NCBI RefSeq assembly: GCF_030412265.1
Contig: NZ_JAUHLN010000002.1
Span: 1,178,001 to 1,242,000 of the forward strand
DNA from: Fictibacillus terranigra
Lineage (GTDB): Bacteria; Bacillota; Bacilli; Bacillales; Fictibacillaceae
Length of the DNA: 64,000 nucleotides
Direction of reading: 5' to 3'
This document shows positions 1 through 8,281 of the stretch, piece by piece. Each line of letters starts with the position of its first letter. The first letter of the stretch is position 1. The position numbers were made by a program, and so were the translations under genes. The notes below the pieces were generated by a model. The model was not told where the DNA came from. It did no database searches and saw only the letters and a program-made list of their open reading frames with translations.

Positions 1-2
1 TG

Positions 3-272
3 GAGATCCAAAAGCGAGAAATCGATGAAGAGTACGAAAAAGTAAAGACCGAACTTCAGCTTTATTCCTATAAATTCGGAATCACCAAACAAGTCCTGCA
101 ATCCACGATCAACGAAGAAATGATCCGAAACATCAAGTCCACCTACCAGGAACCATTCGAGGAAAAATACAACGAGCTCAAGCAGCAATTAAAGAAGCTT
201 GAGGAGAAGCGGAATGTATTTTTAATGTTTGTGGAGAAGATTGAGGGTGCGGGGGTTAAAGAACAGGATTAA
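3..272 (+). CDS. C-terminal fragment of a coiled-coil protein
   Basis: The reading frame is open from the window edge and ends at TAA 270-272, so only the last 89 residues are visible. They are very rich in Glu, Lys and Gln with heptad-like spacing (EEYEKVKTELQ near the start, KYNELKQQLKKLEEKRN near the end), which indicates a long helical coiled coil. No catalytic motif is present in this part. An intrinsic terminator follows within a few bases. The family cannot be named without the N-terminal part. It converges on the helicase gene and is therefore not in its operon. Confidence 0.6.
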   Translation, partial: EIQKREIDEEYEKVKTELQLYSYKFGITKQVLQSTINEEMIRNIKSTYQEPFEEKYNELKQQLKKLEEKRNVFLMFVEKIEGAGVKEQD

Positions 273-274
273 TG

Positions 275-303
275 AAAAAGCGCAGCTAAGGGCTGCGTTT
301 TTT
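275..303. terminator. Bidirectional intrinsic terminator
   Basis: Stem CGCAGC (281-286) pairs with GCTGCG (292-297), followed by six T on the plus strand and preceded by five A, so it also works on the minus strand. It lies between two convergent genes and touches the stop codon of the helicase gene. Confidence 0.85.
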
Positions 304-305
304 CA

Positions 306-2747
306 TTAATGTACAAGTAATTTAAGGTTCTCATCTTTTCTCTCAAAGTGTTCATGCAGCCTATACTCACATATCTGTCTTGTCCACTCAAAAACGATTT
401 CATTATGATTGATTGGCAGTTGAATCTTAATGGAAAAAACACCTTGATTAAACGCGGTTAACCCTTTCGAACTCCCGCTCCATTTAGTCATTGGCATATT
501 GGCAATAAGCTTGCTGACTTTTTGTTCGTCATATTGCCAAAGCTGTTTTGATGCTTTATCGGAGAAGTCAATCCGTTTCCGATATTCCTTTTCCGTCATA
601 TAACGATGGAAATATGGAGCAACTTCATTTGGTGTAACAGGAACCAGCCAGTTATCCAAGCCTTTGCTGAGCATAAAGTTTAAAACAACCATTTTATAGC
701 TTTTCGCCATACCCGTACTCTCAACTTCAACTAGCCAGGTTTCATTCTCCAAGAAAGCATTTTTTTCTTTTTCTGTTAATTCATCTGCCCAATACAGAAA
801 ACCCGGATAAGATTTAAATTCCTGCCTGTATTCCCTGCTGTTTGATCTGCCATGTAAATGAAGCTCCAAATAGGTCGGACGCCTTCCCAGCTCTTTTTTG
901 AGTTCAATGTAATCCCAAAAAAGTTTATCCTTCTTCGGCTGACGTTTACGATTCAGTTCATTGAGCAAATTAACTGCGGCCAATTCAATATTCAATTCAC
1001 AGCCTGGAGGAACAGCAGGTATTGAGGCTTTCTTACCATTTTTCTCTTTTCCAGGTTCGGTATTAAACAGTTGAAGTTTAATGTCCGCATTTCGATAGTT
1101 TCCAATCAAATCAATAATGACACAATGATCTTTCCCGGCAAACAGCCTCAATCCCCGTCCAACCTGCTGGGTGAATACAGTAAGTGATTCGGTCGGCCTT
1201 ACAAAAAGAAGCGTATCAACCGAAGGAATATCAACACCCTCGTTGAATAAATCTACCGTAAAGATCATATCGAGAGCTCCCTCATCCAACCTCTTTATCG
1301 CTTCCCCGCGTGTAATGCCCACTGTTTTAGAGTTTAGACTTACTGTTTGATATCCTTGTCGGTTAAAATACTCCGATAGAAAATTCGCCTGCCGGATCGA
1401 CGAGCAGAAGGCAATAGTTCTTGATTGTTTATAAGATTTCCATGCTTTCAAAACTTTATCTGCCATATCATCACGCAGCTGCACCAAAGCCAGTTCTTCT
1501 TCATCATAACGTGTACCCAGCCATGTAATTTGGGAAAAGTCTGTGTCATCATATATACCGTAATAATGAAAAGGAGCAAGCCACTTCTTTTCAATGGCTT
1601 CAATAAAATGCAGCTGATACGCAACATTTCCATCACAAATAGCATATACATCCTTTCCATCCATTCGATCTGGCGTCGCAGTGATTCCGAGCAGGAATTT
1701 AGGCTTAAAAAAATCAATTACTTTTTGATAAGAGCCTGCCGCTGCATGATGGAATTCATCTACAATAATCAAATCAAATTCACCCGGCTCAAACCTTGCT
1801 AGATGTCTATTGATTCCAAGTGAATAAATAGAGGCAAACACGCAATCTGCGTCACCTTCTTTATCCCTTCCATAATAAAGACCCATAGAGCGTTCAGGCA
1901 TAATATTGCGAAAAGAATTCTTAGCTTGTCCCAATATTTCTTCACGGTGTGCAATGAAAAGAATTCGCTTGAATTTTCGAGCAAAAAAGCCTGCGAGATA
2001 TGTTTTACCCAATCCGGTAGCCATCACAACCATGGCTTTACTGTAGCCTTCCTCAAGTGTTGTGCTCAACATCTCAAGAGCTTCCTGCTGAGCAGGCCGT
2101 GGGGTTAACTGTCGATATAAAACTGGCGGTTCCCTAATAATTTCCGGTTGCCCACTAACGGTTGGCAATGTCAAAACCTCTTCTTCTGATTTTGTCCATT
2201 GCAGCAGCAAATTGGGATGTCTTTCATGGTACTTCTCATATTCCGTACGGTAATCTTTTAAGGTTTCCTGATTAATAGTAATTGTTTGTTCATGGTGAAA
2301 GGTCTTACTAAATGCATCGAGAGCCTCGAGGTAAACTTCCTGAGCCACTTCATTATTAATAATCAAGCTCCATTCCACACCGCTTGTTAAGGCAGAATTG
2401 GAAAGATTGGACGAACCTACAATAAATGAACCATCACCGTCCGTATTTTGAAACAGATAAGCTTTGGGATGAAAAGATCGTCCATTGCTTCGATAGAGCT
2501 GAATTTCTATTCTGGAATCAATTTCAATCAATCTTTCAAGTGCCTCAGGCTGAGTGACAAATAAATAGTCCCCTGTGCAAATCTTCACTTCTGCCCCTCT
2601 GTTTACCGCTTTTTTTAAAAAAGGAGCCAGCAAGCTGACTCCAGATTTCATGATAAAAGAGGTGAGGATATAAATGGAACTGGCTTCATTCAGCAGGCCT
2701 GTAAGCTGTTCTCTCAGGTTACCAGTTACGAGTTTAATATTGCGCAT
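306..2747 (-). CDS. PLD/HKD-nuclease fused to SF2 (DEAD/DEAH) helicase
   Basis: An 813-residue two-part enzyme. Residues 1-135 form a phospholipase-D-like nuclease module with FHPKAYLF (H93, K95) and GSSNLS (111-116). Residues about 215-560 form a superfamily 2 helicase: ATGLGKT Walker A (243-249), DEFH Walker B (330-333), TATP motif III (356-359) and QQVGRGLR motif VI (527-534). The remaining 250 residues are an unassigned C-terminal region. The architecture matches COG3886/COG1061-type HKD-helicase proteins, often annotated as defence or restriction-like; the exact substrate is unknown. Its ATG abuts the stop codon of the upstream NTP pyrophosphohydrolase gene with no gap, so the two are probably co-translated. 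Cytosolic. Confidence 0.85.
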   Translation of the reverse strand: MRNIKLVTGNLREQLTGLLNEASSIYILTSFIMKSGVSLLAPFLKKAVNRGAEVKICTGDYLFVTQPEALERLIEIDSRIEIQLYRSNGRSFHPKAYLFQNTDGDGSFIVGSSNLSNSALTSGVEWSLIINNEVAQEVYLEALDAFSKTFHHEQTITINQETLKDYRTEYEKYHERHPNLLLQWTKSEEEVLTLPTVSGQPEIIREPPVLYRQLTPRPAQQEALEMLSTTLEEGYSKAMVVMATGLGKTYLAGFFARKFKRILFIAHREEILGQAKNSFRNIMPERSMGLYYGRDKEGDADCVFASIYSLGINRHLARFEPGEFDLIIVDEFHHAAAGSYQKVIDFFKPKFLLGITATPDRMDGKDVYAICDGNVAYQLHFIEAIEKKWLAPFHYYGIYDDTDFSQITWLGTRYDEEELALVQLRDDMADKVLKAWKSYKQSRTIAFCSSIRQANFLSEYFNRQGYQTVSLNSKTVGITRGEAIKRLDEGALDMIFTVDLFNEGVDIPSVDTLLFVRPTESLTVFTQQVGRGLRLFAGKDHCVIIDLIGNYRNADIKLQLFNTEPGKEKNGKKASIPAVPPGCELNIELAAVNLLNELNRKRQPKKDKLFWDYIELKKELGRRPTYLELHLHGRSNSREYRQEFKSYPGFLYWADELTEKEKNAFLENETWLVEVESTGMAKSYKMVVLNFMLSKGLDNWLVPVTPNEVAPYFHRYMTEKEYRKRIDFSDKASKQLWQYDEQKVSKLIANMPMTKWSGSSKGLTAFNQGVFSIKIQLPINHNEIVFEWTRQICEYRLHEHFERKDENLKLLVH

Positions 2748-3071
2748 TTAATCTTCCACATCCACTAGGAAAATACGTTTTTCAAAACCGCCGCGTTTTT
2801 CTGCTTTTTGCTGGCGTACACGTTCCACCTCGGAAATATCAGACCCATGAATCCGTGCCAATGAATGCATTAATTCTAGGAGATCAGCAAGCTCTTCAAT
2901 TGCATTTTCATCGTTGGGAGCAGATGCATATTCATCCAGCTCTTCATAGCATTTCTTCTTTAATTCTTTTATGTATTCATCTTTATCCAAAATTGAAGTT
3001 TTGAATGATTTTCCTGTACTTGTTATAACTTCCGGTATTCTGTCACGGACAAGTTTATTGTAGGTTGGCAT
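2748..3071 (-). CDS. MazG-like all-alpha NTP pyrophosphohydrolase
   Basis: A 107-residue protein of the MazG/phosphoribosyl-ATP pyrophosphohydrolase-like fold (COG4997 type). It starts with the typical NKLVRDRIPE motif and carries the metal-binding acidic helix pairs EELDEY and EELADLLEL. The chosen ATG (3069-3071) has AGAGGAGG about 9 bases upstream. A longer start at 3110 would add 13 basic residues with no ribosome site and is rejected. Family members hydrolyse (d)NTPs to NMP and pyrophosphate, usually as house-cleaning enzymes. The gene ends exactly where the HKD-helicase begins, so the two proteins are likely to work together. That link is inference. Confidence 0.82.
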   Translation of the reverse strand: MPTYNKLVRDRIPEVITSTGKSFKTSILDKDEYIKELKKKCYEELDEYASAPNDENAIEELADLLELMHSLARIHGSDISEVERVRQQKAEKRGGFEKRIFLVDVED

Positions 3072-3249
3072 AAAAAAGAACCTCCTCTTATTTGGATAAA
3101 ATCTTCTCAAATGACAAGCTTATCTTAACATATCCTTTATTTTGTTAACTACTTTTCTTTCAAAAAGCCCCAAAACCTTAAATAAACAGGCATCGGGACT
3201 TTATCAGGAACGCAGGGGGCTGCGTACGTGTTAACGTTGATGACCTAGG

Positions 3250-3489
3250 GTGACTAAATTGTTGTCTGAACCCAACATCGCAATACTTGTATGGCTTCAT
3301 ATACTTTGTTTCGATCAGTTCGACTGTTTTGAAAAGCTCCTCTTTATTTTAAAAAAAGTGAAACACATATGGTTGTGTTACTCCTACCGCTTTAGCAACC
3401 ATAGCTGTAGTTGTTTTATAATATCCAAGTTCCGCAAATAGTCCTACTGCTTTATCGATGATTTGTTCTTTGCGATTGCGGTCGGCCAA
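3250..3489 (-). pseudogene. TetR-family repressor, disrupted by a nonsense codon
   Basis: Reading leftwards from TTG 3489, which has AGGAGAGG a few bases upstream, the frame encodes NRKEQIIDKAVGLFAELGYY and onward through TTTAMVAKAVGVTQPYVFHFF. This is a full TetR N-terminal helix-turn-helix. TAA at 3349-3351 replaces the usual Lys of the FFKNKEELF motif, and the same frame continues as NKEELFKTVELIE. The ligand-binding half is then lost. A single AAA-to-TAA change explains the stop. Judged a relic; whether the ~46-residue HTH peptide is still made is unknown. Confidence 0.75.
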
Positions 3490-3594
3490 TACTTCCCTCT
3501 CCTTTTATTTATTAATAAATAATAGATGATAATGGAAATAGTACGAAAACTTCATCTTTACCTGCGATACCTTTATGCTCATCATCTTTTACCT

Positions 3595-3607
3595 AACTAA
3601 CTTAGTT
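3595..3607. promoter_or_regulatory. Perfect 13-bp palindrome, possible TetR operator
   Basis: AACTAA-C-TTAGTT lies about 105 bases upstream of the broken TetR gene. TetR proteins usually bind such symmetric sites near their own promoter. The rest of 3490-3775 shows no convincing gene; it is AT-rich intergenic DNA. The assignment as operator is inference. Confidence 0.3.
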
Positions 3608-3775
3608 TTTATACATTTTGCGTCTTCTTAATTCCTTGTTGGACAATGTGAAATTTCCTTGCAGCTGAACAGCTTTTTTCTAGATGCTCTAATGCCCCTG
3701 AACAGGCCGCCGGCTCATATGACAAATTGGTTTAAATTAATTTCTCAGGTTACTGTCGGTTTAACTTGTTTGATA

Positions 3776-4642
3776 TTAAATACTATAAACATCCCCATGA
3801 GACCCACAGGACCTCCAGTTGTCGTAATCGCCGTCCATCGTTTCCACAACGTCTCCAAAAGGCCCGCTGGATCTCCATTCTTTGTCATCGCCATTATCCG
3901 CCGTCTCCGGGACGTTTTGTGTCTGATCGTTTGCGGAAGAAAAACAACCCTCTATATCTTGCTCTCTGTATATACCGTATTCATTGTCCCTATCGTCTTC
4001 AGGCAGCCGATGAGATTGTTCCATTTCATCCATGATGGGCCATTCATTGAATGGCTGACCACAGTTACAGATTGGAGTATTACCGAACATTTCATCGTTC
4101 ATTTCATCCATCATGGGCCATTCATTGAATGGCTGGCCACAGTTACAGATTGGGGTAGGATTGAACGTTTCATCGTTCATTATTGGTCCCCTATCTTCCA
4201 TTTCAGAGAAAAAACCGGTGCTGCCCATCATTTCCATAATAGAATCAATGTTACCTCTAAAACTACTCGGGCTGCTGCTGGAGCTGCTAGATCTCCTGGA
4301 ACGCCTTGAGCTGCTGGAACTGCTTCTTGTTGATTCGTTTTTCATGTTATAACTCGAGCTAGGAAGGGTACTGGATTCCGTTGCCATCCAGCTTGATGAT
4401 TCATACCTCCAGTAATATCTGGGGTTACTTGAACTGCTGGAACTGCTGGACTCAATGGGTTCACTGATATTACTTGGTTCGATTTCAATGCTCATAATGT
4501 TTGAACTGTTGCTTGATGATTCGCTTATATCGTTTCTCCTTTTACGGATGATGCGGACGTTATCCTTTGTCGATCTTACAGGAGTAACCCAAGTTCGACC
4601 GATATAACAGCTGTCTAATGACTCTTTTCTTTTTTCAGACAT
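3776..4642 (-). CDS. Serine-rich low-complexity protein with tandem repeats, possible spore-coat protein
   Basis: A 288-residue protein of no family I recognise. Residues 1-30 are basic with one Cys. Residues about 35-130 are dominated by Ser runs mixed with Arg (for example SSSSSSRRSRRSSSSSSS). Residues about 155-206 hold two 26-residue repeats each containing PICNCGQPFNEWP. The C-terminus has two degenerate copies of WRSSGPFGDV / WRSCGSHGDV. Ser/Arg-rich stretches resemble substrates of the CotH spore-coat kinase (CotB/CotG), so a coat role is plausible but unproven. Of two adjacent ATGs the second (4642) has better spacing (7 bases) from AAAGGGG. No membrane segment or signal peptide. It stands alone between unrelated genes. 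Confidence 0.7.
   Translation of the reverse strand: MSEKRKESLDSCYIGRTWVTPVRSTKDNVRIIRKRRNDISESSSNSSNIMSIEIEPSNISEPIESSSSSSSSNPRYYWRYESSSWMATESSTLPSSSYNMKNESTRSSSSSSRRSRRSSSSSSSPSSFRGNIDSIMEMMGSTGFFSEMEDRGPIMNDETFNPTPICNCGQPFNEWPMMDEMNDEMFGNTPICNCGQPFNEWPIMDEMEQSHRLPEDDRDNEYGIYREQDIEGCFSSANDQTQNVPETADNGDDKEWRSSGPFGDVVETMDGDYDNWRSCGSHGDVYSI
4022..4177. repeat. Two 78-bp tandem coding repeats
   Basis: Units 4022-4099 and 4100-4177 are nearly identical on the DNA level and encode the 26-residue repeat with the CNCGQPFNEWP core of the serine-rich protein. The 78-bp length keeps the frame. The high nucleotide identity suggests a recent duplication. Confidence 0.9.
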
Positions 4643-4755
4643 CATATAGCCCCTTTCACGTTACTATATTCAGTACGAATGTTTGTAGAAAGGGACAAGT
4701 ATCATTATTTTTAAAAATGGACGGGTTCATCCCCTTCACAATTCTATGTTTAAAA

Positions 4756-4781
4756 TGGAAAAAGCTGCCTTATTGGCAGCT
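4756..4781 (-). terminator. Intrinsic terminator of the VOC gene
   Basis: AGCTGCC (4763-4769) pairs with GGCAGCT (4775-4781); on the minus strand a T-run follows. It lies just beyond the stop of the VOC gene. Confidence 0.8.
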
Positions 4782-4806
4782 GACGAATATTTAACAATCA
4801 TTCTTT

Positions 4807-5148
4807 CTATTGACTAAGCACTTCGACTGTAAACCCTCCTGGTGCCTCCACATAAAAGGTATAGCCATGTAACTGTTGAGGAGGCTTTACATCGAATCCA
4901 TCCTCTTTTAACCGTTGATTGATTTGGTCCACTGATTCTTTATTTTCCTGGGCGAATCCAATGTGAAACGTTTTTGGATACTGAACGTCGTTCCCCTTCA
5001 TTAAGGTAAATACGAAACCATCGTCATCAAACAAGACCGCAAATCCATTCCCACGGCTTGCTCTACATGTTAGACCGAAATATTTTTCTAAAAAACCCCG
5101 TGCAGCTGAGACATCCGTAACCGTTAGATTAAGGTGATTAAGTTTCAT
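4807..5148 (-). CDS. VOC-superfamily (glyoxalase/bleomycin-resistance-like) protein
   Basis: A 113-residue single-module VOC protein. It opens with MKLNHLNLTVTDVSAARGF, the usual first beta-strand and helix with a metal-ligand-type His, and ends with the FYVEAPGGFTVEVLS strand whose Glu is the typical last ligand. Family members use a metal centre for isomerase, dioxygenase or antibiotic-binding functions; the substrate cannot be inferred here. ATG 5148 is preceded by GAAGGGG. Monocistronic, with its own terminator. Confidence 0.8.
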   Translation of the reverse strand: MKLNHLNLTVTDVSAARGFLEKYFGLTCRASRGNGFAVLFDDDGFVFTLMKGNDVQYPKTFHIGFAQENKESVDQINQRLKEDGFDVKPPQQLHGYTFYVEAPGGFTVEVLSQ

Positions 5149-5375
5149 TCTTCCACCCCTTCTTCATTTGGTTTGATCAACTCTTCAAAATTATAATAGA
5201 TGAAAGAGAAGCATGATCACAAATCGTACGTTCTTGTGAAAATATTTTGAACTGTTTTAAGATCATTCCTTAACTTTTAGCCTATGGCCATCCAATGGAC
5301 TGATCAGATAAAGGCTTGTATTGAGCAGCATAAGGGAATACTACTATCGACACTGAACTTGATGGAGGTTTCTAA

Positions 5376-6320
5376 ATGAGTGTGAAAAGGATCCAATTCT
5401 TGGATGAAACGGCATATGCCATTGAAAACGAGGAACTAAAGGCGATTGTTCTCCCTTCCCAAGGATGCAATCTGATTTCAATTCTTGATAAAAAGACAAA
5501 CACTGAAATACTCAGAACACCAAAAACCAGAGCGGAATACGAAATGAGAAGGATGGTGTTCGGGACACCTGTACTATTCCCCCCAAACCGAATTGAAGAT
5601 GCTGTGTTTGACTATAACGGCAGGAAATACGAGTTGGCGATGAACCGGCCGAAAGAGAATGTTCATATCCATGGGTTTGTTCATGATAAGGAATGGCACG
5701 TGCTTGATTCAGATCCTAACCACCCGAGATTAAAAACACAGCTCCGATCAGTTGAACATCCGGACATCCTCAATCAATTCCCTCACGATTTTACGATCAC
5801 GATGACGATTGAGGCCGCGGGAAACGAAGTGAAACAAACGACTGAAATTACAAATAACGGCGACTCGCCTATGCCCTGTGGAATCGGCTATCATACAACG
5901 TTTCAATTCCCCCGTGAAGCCAAATTATTTATTGATGTAAAAGAAAAATGGCTGCTAAATGAGCGCCATCTTCCTACAGGGGAGTTGGAAAGTGCCGCAA
6001 ACAAAAAAGATCTTTCAGAAGGAACCTCCCTGTCTGGAGTGGCGATGGATGATGTTTTCTTAATGACCGAAAACAGGACGGCAGCCATTGAACTCCCCGG
6101 CCAAGGCATCAAAATGTTCTACTCTCTTTCAGATGGATTTACCCAATGGGTGTTATTCACAGCGAGCGGCAAGGAAAACCTGCTTGCCGTTGAACCGTAT
6201 TCCTGGGTCACCAATGCACCGAATTTGAAGGAGCTTCCAAGAGATTTAACGGGTTTGGACGACATTAAACCGAAGGGAAAAAAAGAATATATCTCCAGAT
6301 TTAAAATCGAACATAACTGA
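5376..6320 (+). CDS. Aldose 1-epimerase family protein
   Basis: A 314-residue galactose-mutarotase-fold protein. The catalytic pair is visible: NVHIHGFVHDKEW in the first half (His) and IGYHTTFQFP in the second (His). LLAVEPYSWVTNAPN near the C-terminus carries the Glu general base. Such enzymes interconvert alpha and beta anomers of aldoses in the cytosol; this branch (YeaD/LacX-like) often has unknown sugar specificity. ATG 5376 follows GGAGG at 8 bases. Flanked by terminators, so transcribed alone; it converges with the nucleoside hydrolase gene. Confidence 0.83.
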   Translation: MSVKRIQFLDETAYAIENEELKAIVLPSQGCNLISILDKKTNTEILRTPKTRAEYEMRRMVFGTPVLFPPNRIEDAVFDYNGRKYELAMNRPKENVHIHGFVHDKEWHVLDSDPNHPRLKTQLRSVEHPDILNQFPHDFTITMTIEAAGNEVKQTTEITNNGDSPMPCGIGYHTTFQFPREAKLFIDVKEKWLLNERHLPTGELESAANKKDLSEGTSLSGVAMDDVFLMTENRTAAIELPGQGIKMFYSLSDGFTQWVLFTASGKENLLAVEPYSWVTNAPNLKELPRDLTGLDDIKPKGKKEYISRFKIEHN

Positions 6321-6330
6321 TGACACTCAA

Positions 6331-6365
6331 GGGAGTTCTTCAAATAAAGAAGAGCTCCCGTTTAT
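6331..6365 (+). terminator. Intrinsic terminator of the epimerase gene
   Basis: GGGAGTTCTTC (6331-6341) pairs with GAAGAGCTCCC (6349-6359) with one mismatch, followed by a T-rich run. Confidence 0.7.
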
Positions 6366-6378
6366 TTTGATTAATTTA

Positions 6379-6406
6379 ATAAGAAAAGCTGCCTGTCATG
6401 GCAGCT
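6379..6406 (-). terminator. Intrinsic terminator of the nucleoside hydrolase gene
   Basis: AGCTGCC/GGCAGCT stem at 6387-6406 followed on the minus strand by TTTTCTT. The stem sequence matches the terminator stem at 4763-4781. Confidence 0.75.
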
Positions 6407-6430
6407 GGATGGTAAGCAGCACCGACCCCT

Positions 6431-7381
6431 CTATCTCCAAGATAAAAGAGTATCCATAATGCTTTTTTTAAATGCTTCATAATTAAAATGAGTAGCCACA
6501 CTATGTATTTTGAACTCTGGGTTTACTGTAAAACGCAAATCGGCAATGCTTTGTCCAAACCCATCCCCTCTATCTGGAATTACTTTTATAGGAATTCTTG
6601 TAATGCTAACAAAATTAGGATTTAACAGATACCAAATTGTCATAAAATCATGCATAGGACTTCCTTTTATGCCCGGATTGGATTTCGAGTAAAAATGGTA
6701 ATAGTAGTCCAACATCGGTTTAATTATGAGTCCGGCAGGGTCCTTCGTTTTTTGGTGAAATCGGTGAATGGTTTGAACCATTTCGGGAGTAACAAGTGCA
6801 TACTGAGTGATGTTTAAAGGGATAAGCGTCAAATTTTTTGCATGTTGCAAGACCAGGTTCGCTGCATAAGGATCAGAGTGAAAATTGGCTTCAGCTACCG
6901 CGGTTACATTTCCAGGAACAAAGAATGCTCCTCCCATGCAAATATATTCCTTAACGTTTCTCATCTTTTCTAAATTTAGTACAAATGCGGTTGCCAATGA
7001 AGATAGTCTTCCAAGGTTGATGATTGTTAGATCCTCTATATTCGCATCAATTAACGGATAGATATCATTAAAAGGGAATACAGGATAAGGTATATCGGGA
7101 GGCGTGATGGGTCCTAACCCCATTTTTCCGTGTACTTCAGGAAAATACTGTACCGAAATACCCGTTAAAGGGCCGGAAGCACCAAGAAATACGGGTACTT
7201 TTTCTTGTCCCATAATAAACTTTATATAATTAATATTCCTAATAACATCCACTCTGGATACATTTCCATAGTCAGCTACGATACCTATTATTTGCACTTC
7301 TTCTTTACGGAAGAAGGCATATATAAGGGCAAAAGCATCGTCTATTCCCAAATCTGTAAAAAGAAGAACCTTTTTAGGCAT
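6431..7381 (-). CDS. Inosine-uridine-preferring nucleoside hydrolase family protein
   Basis: A 316-residue IUNH-family enzyme that cleaves the N-glycosidic bond of nucleosides. The N-terminal FTDLGIDDAFALIYA holds the acidic calcium-binding cluster; this copy has Leu-Gly where the classic motif reads DxDxGxDD, so the first Asp of the cluster is replaced. Further family blocks are NLGRLSSLATAF and the segment around MGGAFFVPGNVTAVAEANF, where the usual EFN motif reads EANFHSDPYAA and supplies substrate-binding Asn and Asp. ATG 7381 is preceded by GGAGG; an upstream ATG at 7438 lacks a ribosome site and adds 19 unusual residues. Monocistronic. Confidence 0.82.
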   Translation of the reverse strand: MPKKVLLFTDLGIDDAFALIYAFFRKEEVQIIGIVADYGNVSRVDVIRNINYIKFIMGQEKVPVFLGASGPLTGISVQYFPEVHGKMGLGPITPPDIPYPVFPFNDIYPLIDANIEDLTIINLGRLSSLATAFVLNLEKMRNVKEYICMGGAFFVPGNVTAVAEANFHSDPYAANLVLQHAKNLTLIPLNITQYALVTPEMVQTIHRFHQKTKDPAGLIIKPMLDYYYHFYSKSNPGIKGSPMHDFMTIWYLLNPNFVSITRIPIKVIPDRGDGFGQSIADLRFTVNPEFKIHSVATHFNYEAFKKSIMDTLLSWR

Positions 7382-7571
7382 ACATATTCCTCCATTTCTA
7401 CAAATGTATATGACACCAAAGATCATTGATATGACCAAATGGATATCTTAACTATTGTTGTAAAAACATCGAGAGAGTGATAGTCTTAGAAAAAAAGTGT
7501 TTTATCTCTTTATAACGGCCGCGATAACCAAGTTCGTAACAACATCTGCAAGATATTCTTTTACTTCTCAA

Positions 7572-7607
7572 AGCGTTAGTCCGAAGGATGATTAACGCTT
7601 TTTTTTC
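7572..7607 (+). terminator. Orphan intrinsic terminator
   Basis: AGCGTTA (7572-7578) pairs with TAACGCT (7593-7599), followed by eight T on the plus strand. No gene was found upstream on that strand in 7382-7571, so it may end a lost or untranslated transcript. Nothing else is seen in 7440-7731. Confidence 0.65.
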
Positions 7608-7731
7608 CTCCTGATTGAATGAAGGATTTTTATTCTGAAATTGCCATTTTTCTTTTGAACTCTCTCTTTCCGTTCTTGCCTATAAGAAAAAGCTTTCCAT
7701 CAAAAAAATATATGGAAAAAGGAATGATTTA

Positions 7732-7944
7732 ATGAATAAGGTTGAATTATTAAGAAACCTGCACAAAGCCAGTCGAGGCAATTTGTTTTCAATAGAGATT
7801 CCTAAGGCTACAAAAGAAAATGGAAGAAAGATTGAAGAAATGGTCGGAGAATTACAAACAGAAGGAAAAATCAAACTAAGAGAATGTGTACAGCGTGACT
7901 ACTCAGTTTATTTACAAGGAATATTGAAGTATGCATCCGAATAA
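7732..7944 (+). CDS. Hypothetical small protein, possible winged-helix fold
   Basis: A 70-residue soluble, basic protein with no family I recognise. The pattern of two helices (KVELLRNLHKAS, NGRKIEEMVGELQTEGKI) followed by a KLRECVQRDYSVYLQGIL strand-like stretch resembles a small winged helix, which is a guess. ATG 7732 follows AAAGGA. It lies 12 bases before a second small gene and is likely co-transcribed with it. Confidence 0.55.
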   Translation: MNKVELLRNLHKASRGNLFSIEIPKATKENGRKIEEMVGELQTEGKIKLRECVQRDYSVYLQGILKYASE

Positions 7945-7956
7945 TCGGGAGGAAAT

Positions 7957-8130
7957 ATGAGATTTTTGATACTGGCTGGCTTAGTCTATGTTTTTGTTTT
8001 TATTCTGAACATGCTTTGGCCGGAGCAAAATATGACTTTCAAACCGATCATCACAGGTCTTTTTACGGGCGGTGCCGTCTACCTTTCCAGCAAATGGTTG
8101 ACTTCCAAAGATAAGAGCAAAGATGCGTAA
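7957..8130 (+). CDS. Small two-helix membrane protein
   Basis: A 57-residue protein starting at ATG 7957, with GGGAGG 4-10 bases upstream. Two hydrophobic segments (FLILAGLVYVFVFILNML and the stretch around ITGLFTGGAVYLSS) suggest two membrane passes, ending in a lysine-rich tail (SKDKSKDA). No known family. It follows the small soluble gene by 12 bases, so they probably form a bicistronic unit. Confidence 0.65.
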   Translation: MRFLILAGLVYVFVFILNMLWPEQNMTFKPIITGLFTGGAVYLSSKWLTSKDKSKDA

Positions 8131-8246
8131 CCTTTTTTGAGCCTTTATCGGTATAGTCATCGGTGGCTATTTGCTGTTCCATGAAATGAAATTGCATGAT
8201 ACACGGGCCATCGTTGTTGTCGAGATCTTCATTGGTTTTTTCAATA

Positions 8247-8276
8247 AAAAAGGCACCCGACTGGGGATGCCTTTTC
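8247..8276. terminator. Bidirectional intrinsic terminator
   Basis: AGGCA (8251-8255) pairs with TGCCT (8268-8272), with inner CCC/GGG pairing, flanked by A-run and T-run on both sides. Serves the stress-protein gene on the minus strand. Confidence 0.7.
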
Positions 8277-8281
8277 ATCTT

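Noticed and set aside
1425-1802. Plus-strand frame of 125 codons inside the helicase gene
   Set aside because: It lies fully opposite the helicase coding sequence, has no ribosome site and no family features.
3659-4309. Plus-strand frame of 216 codons opposite the serine-rich gene
   Set aside because: It is the complement of low-complexity Ser codons, and the other strand has a ribosome site and coherent protein repeats.
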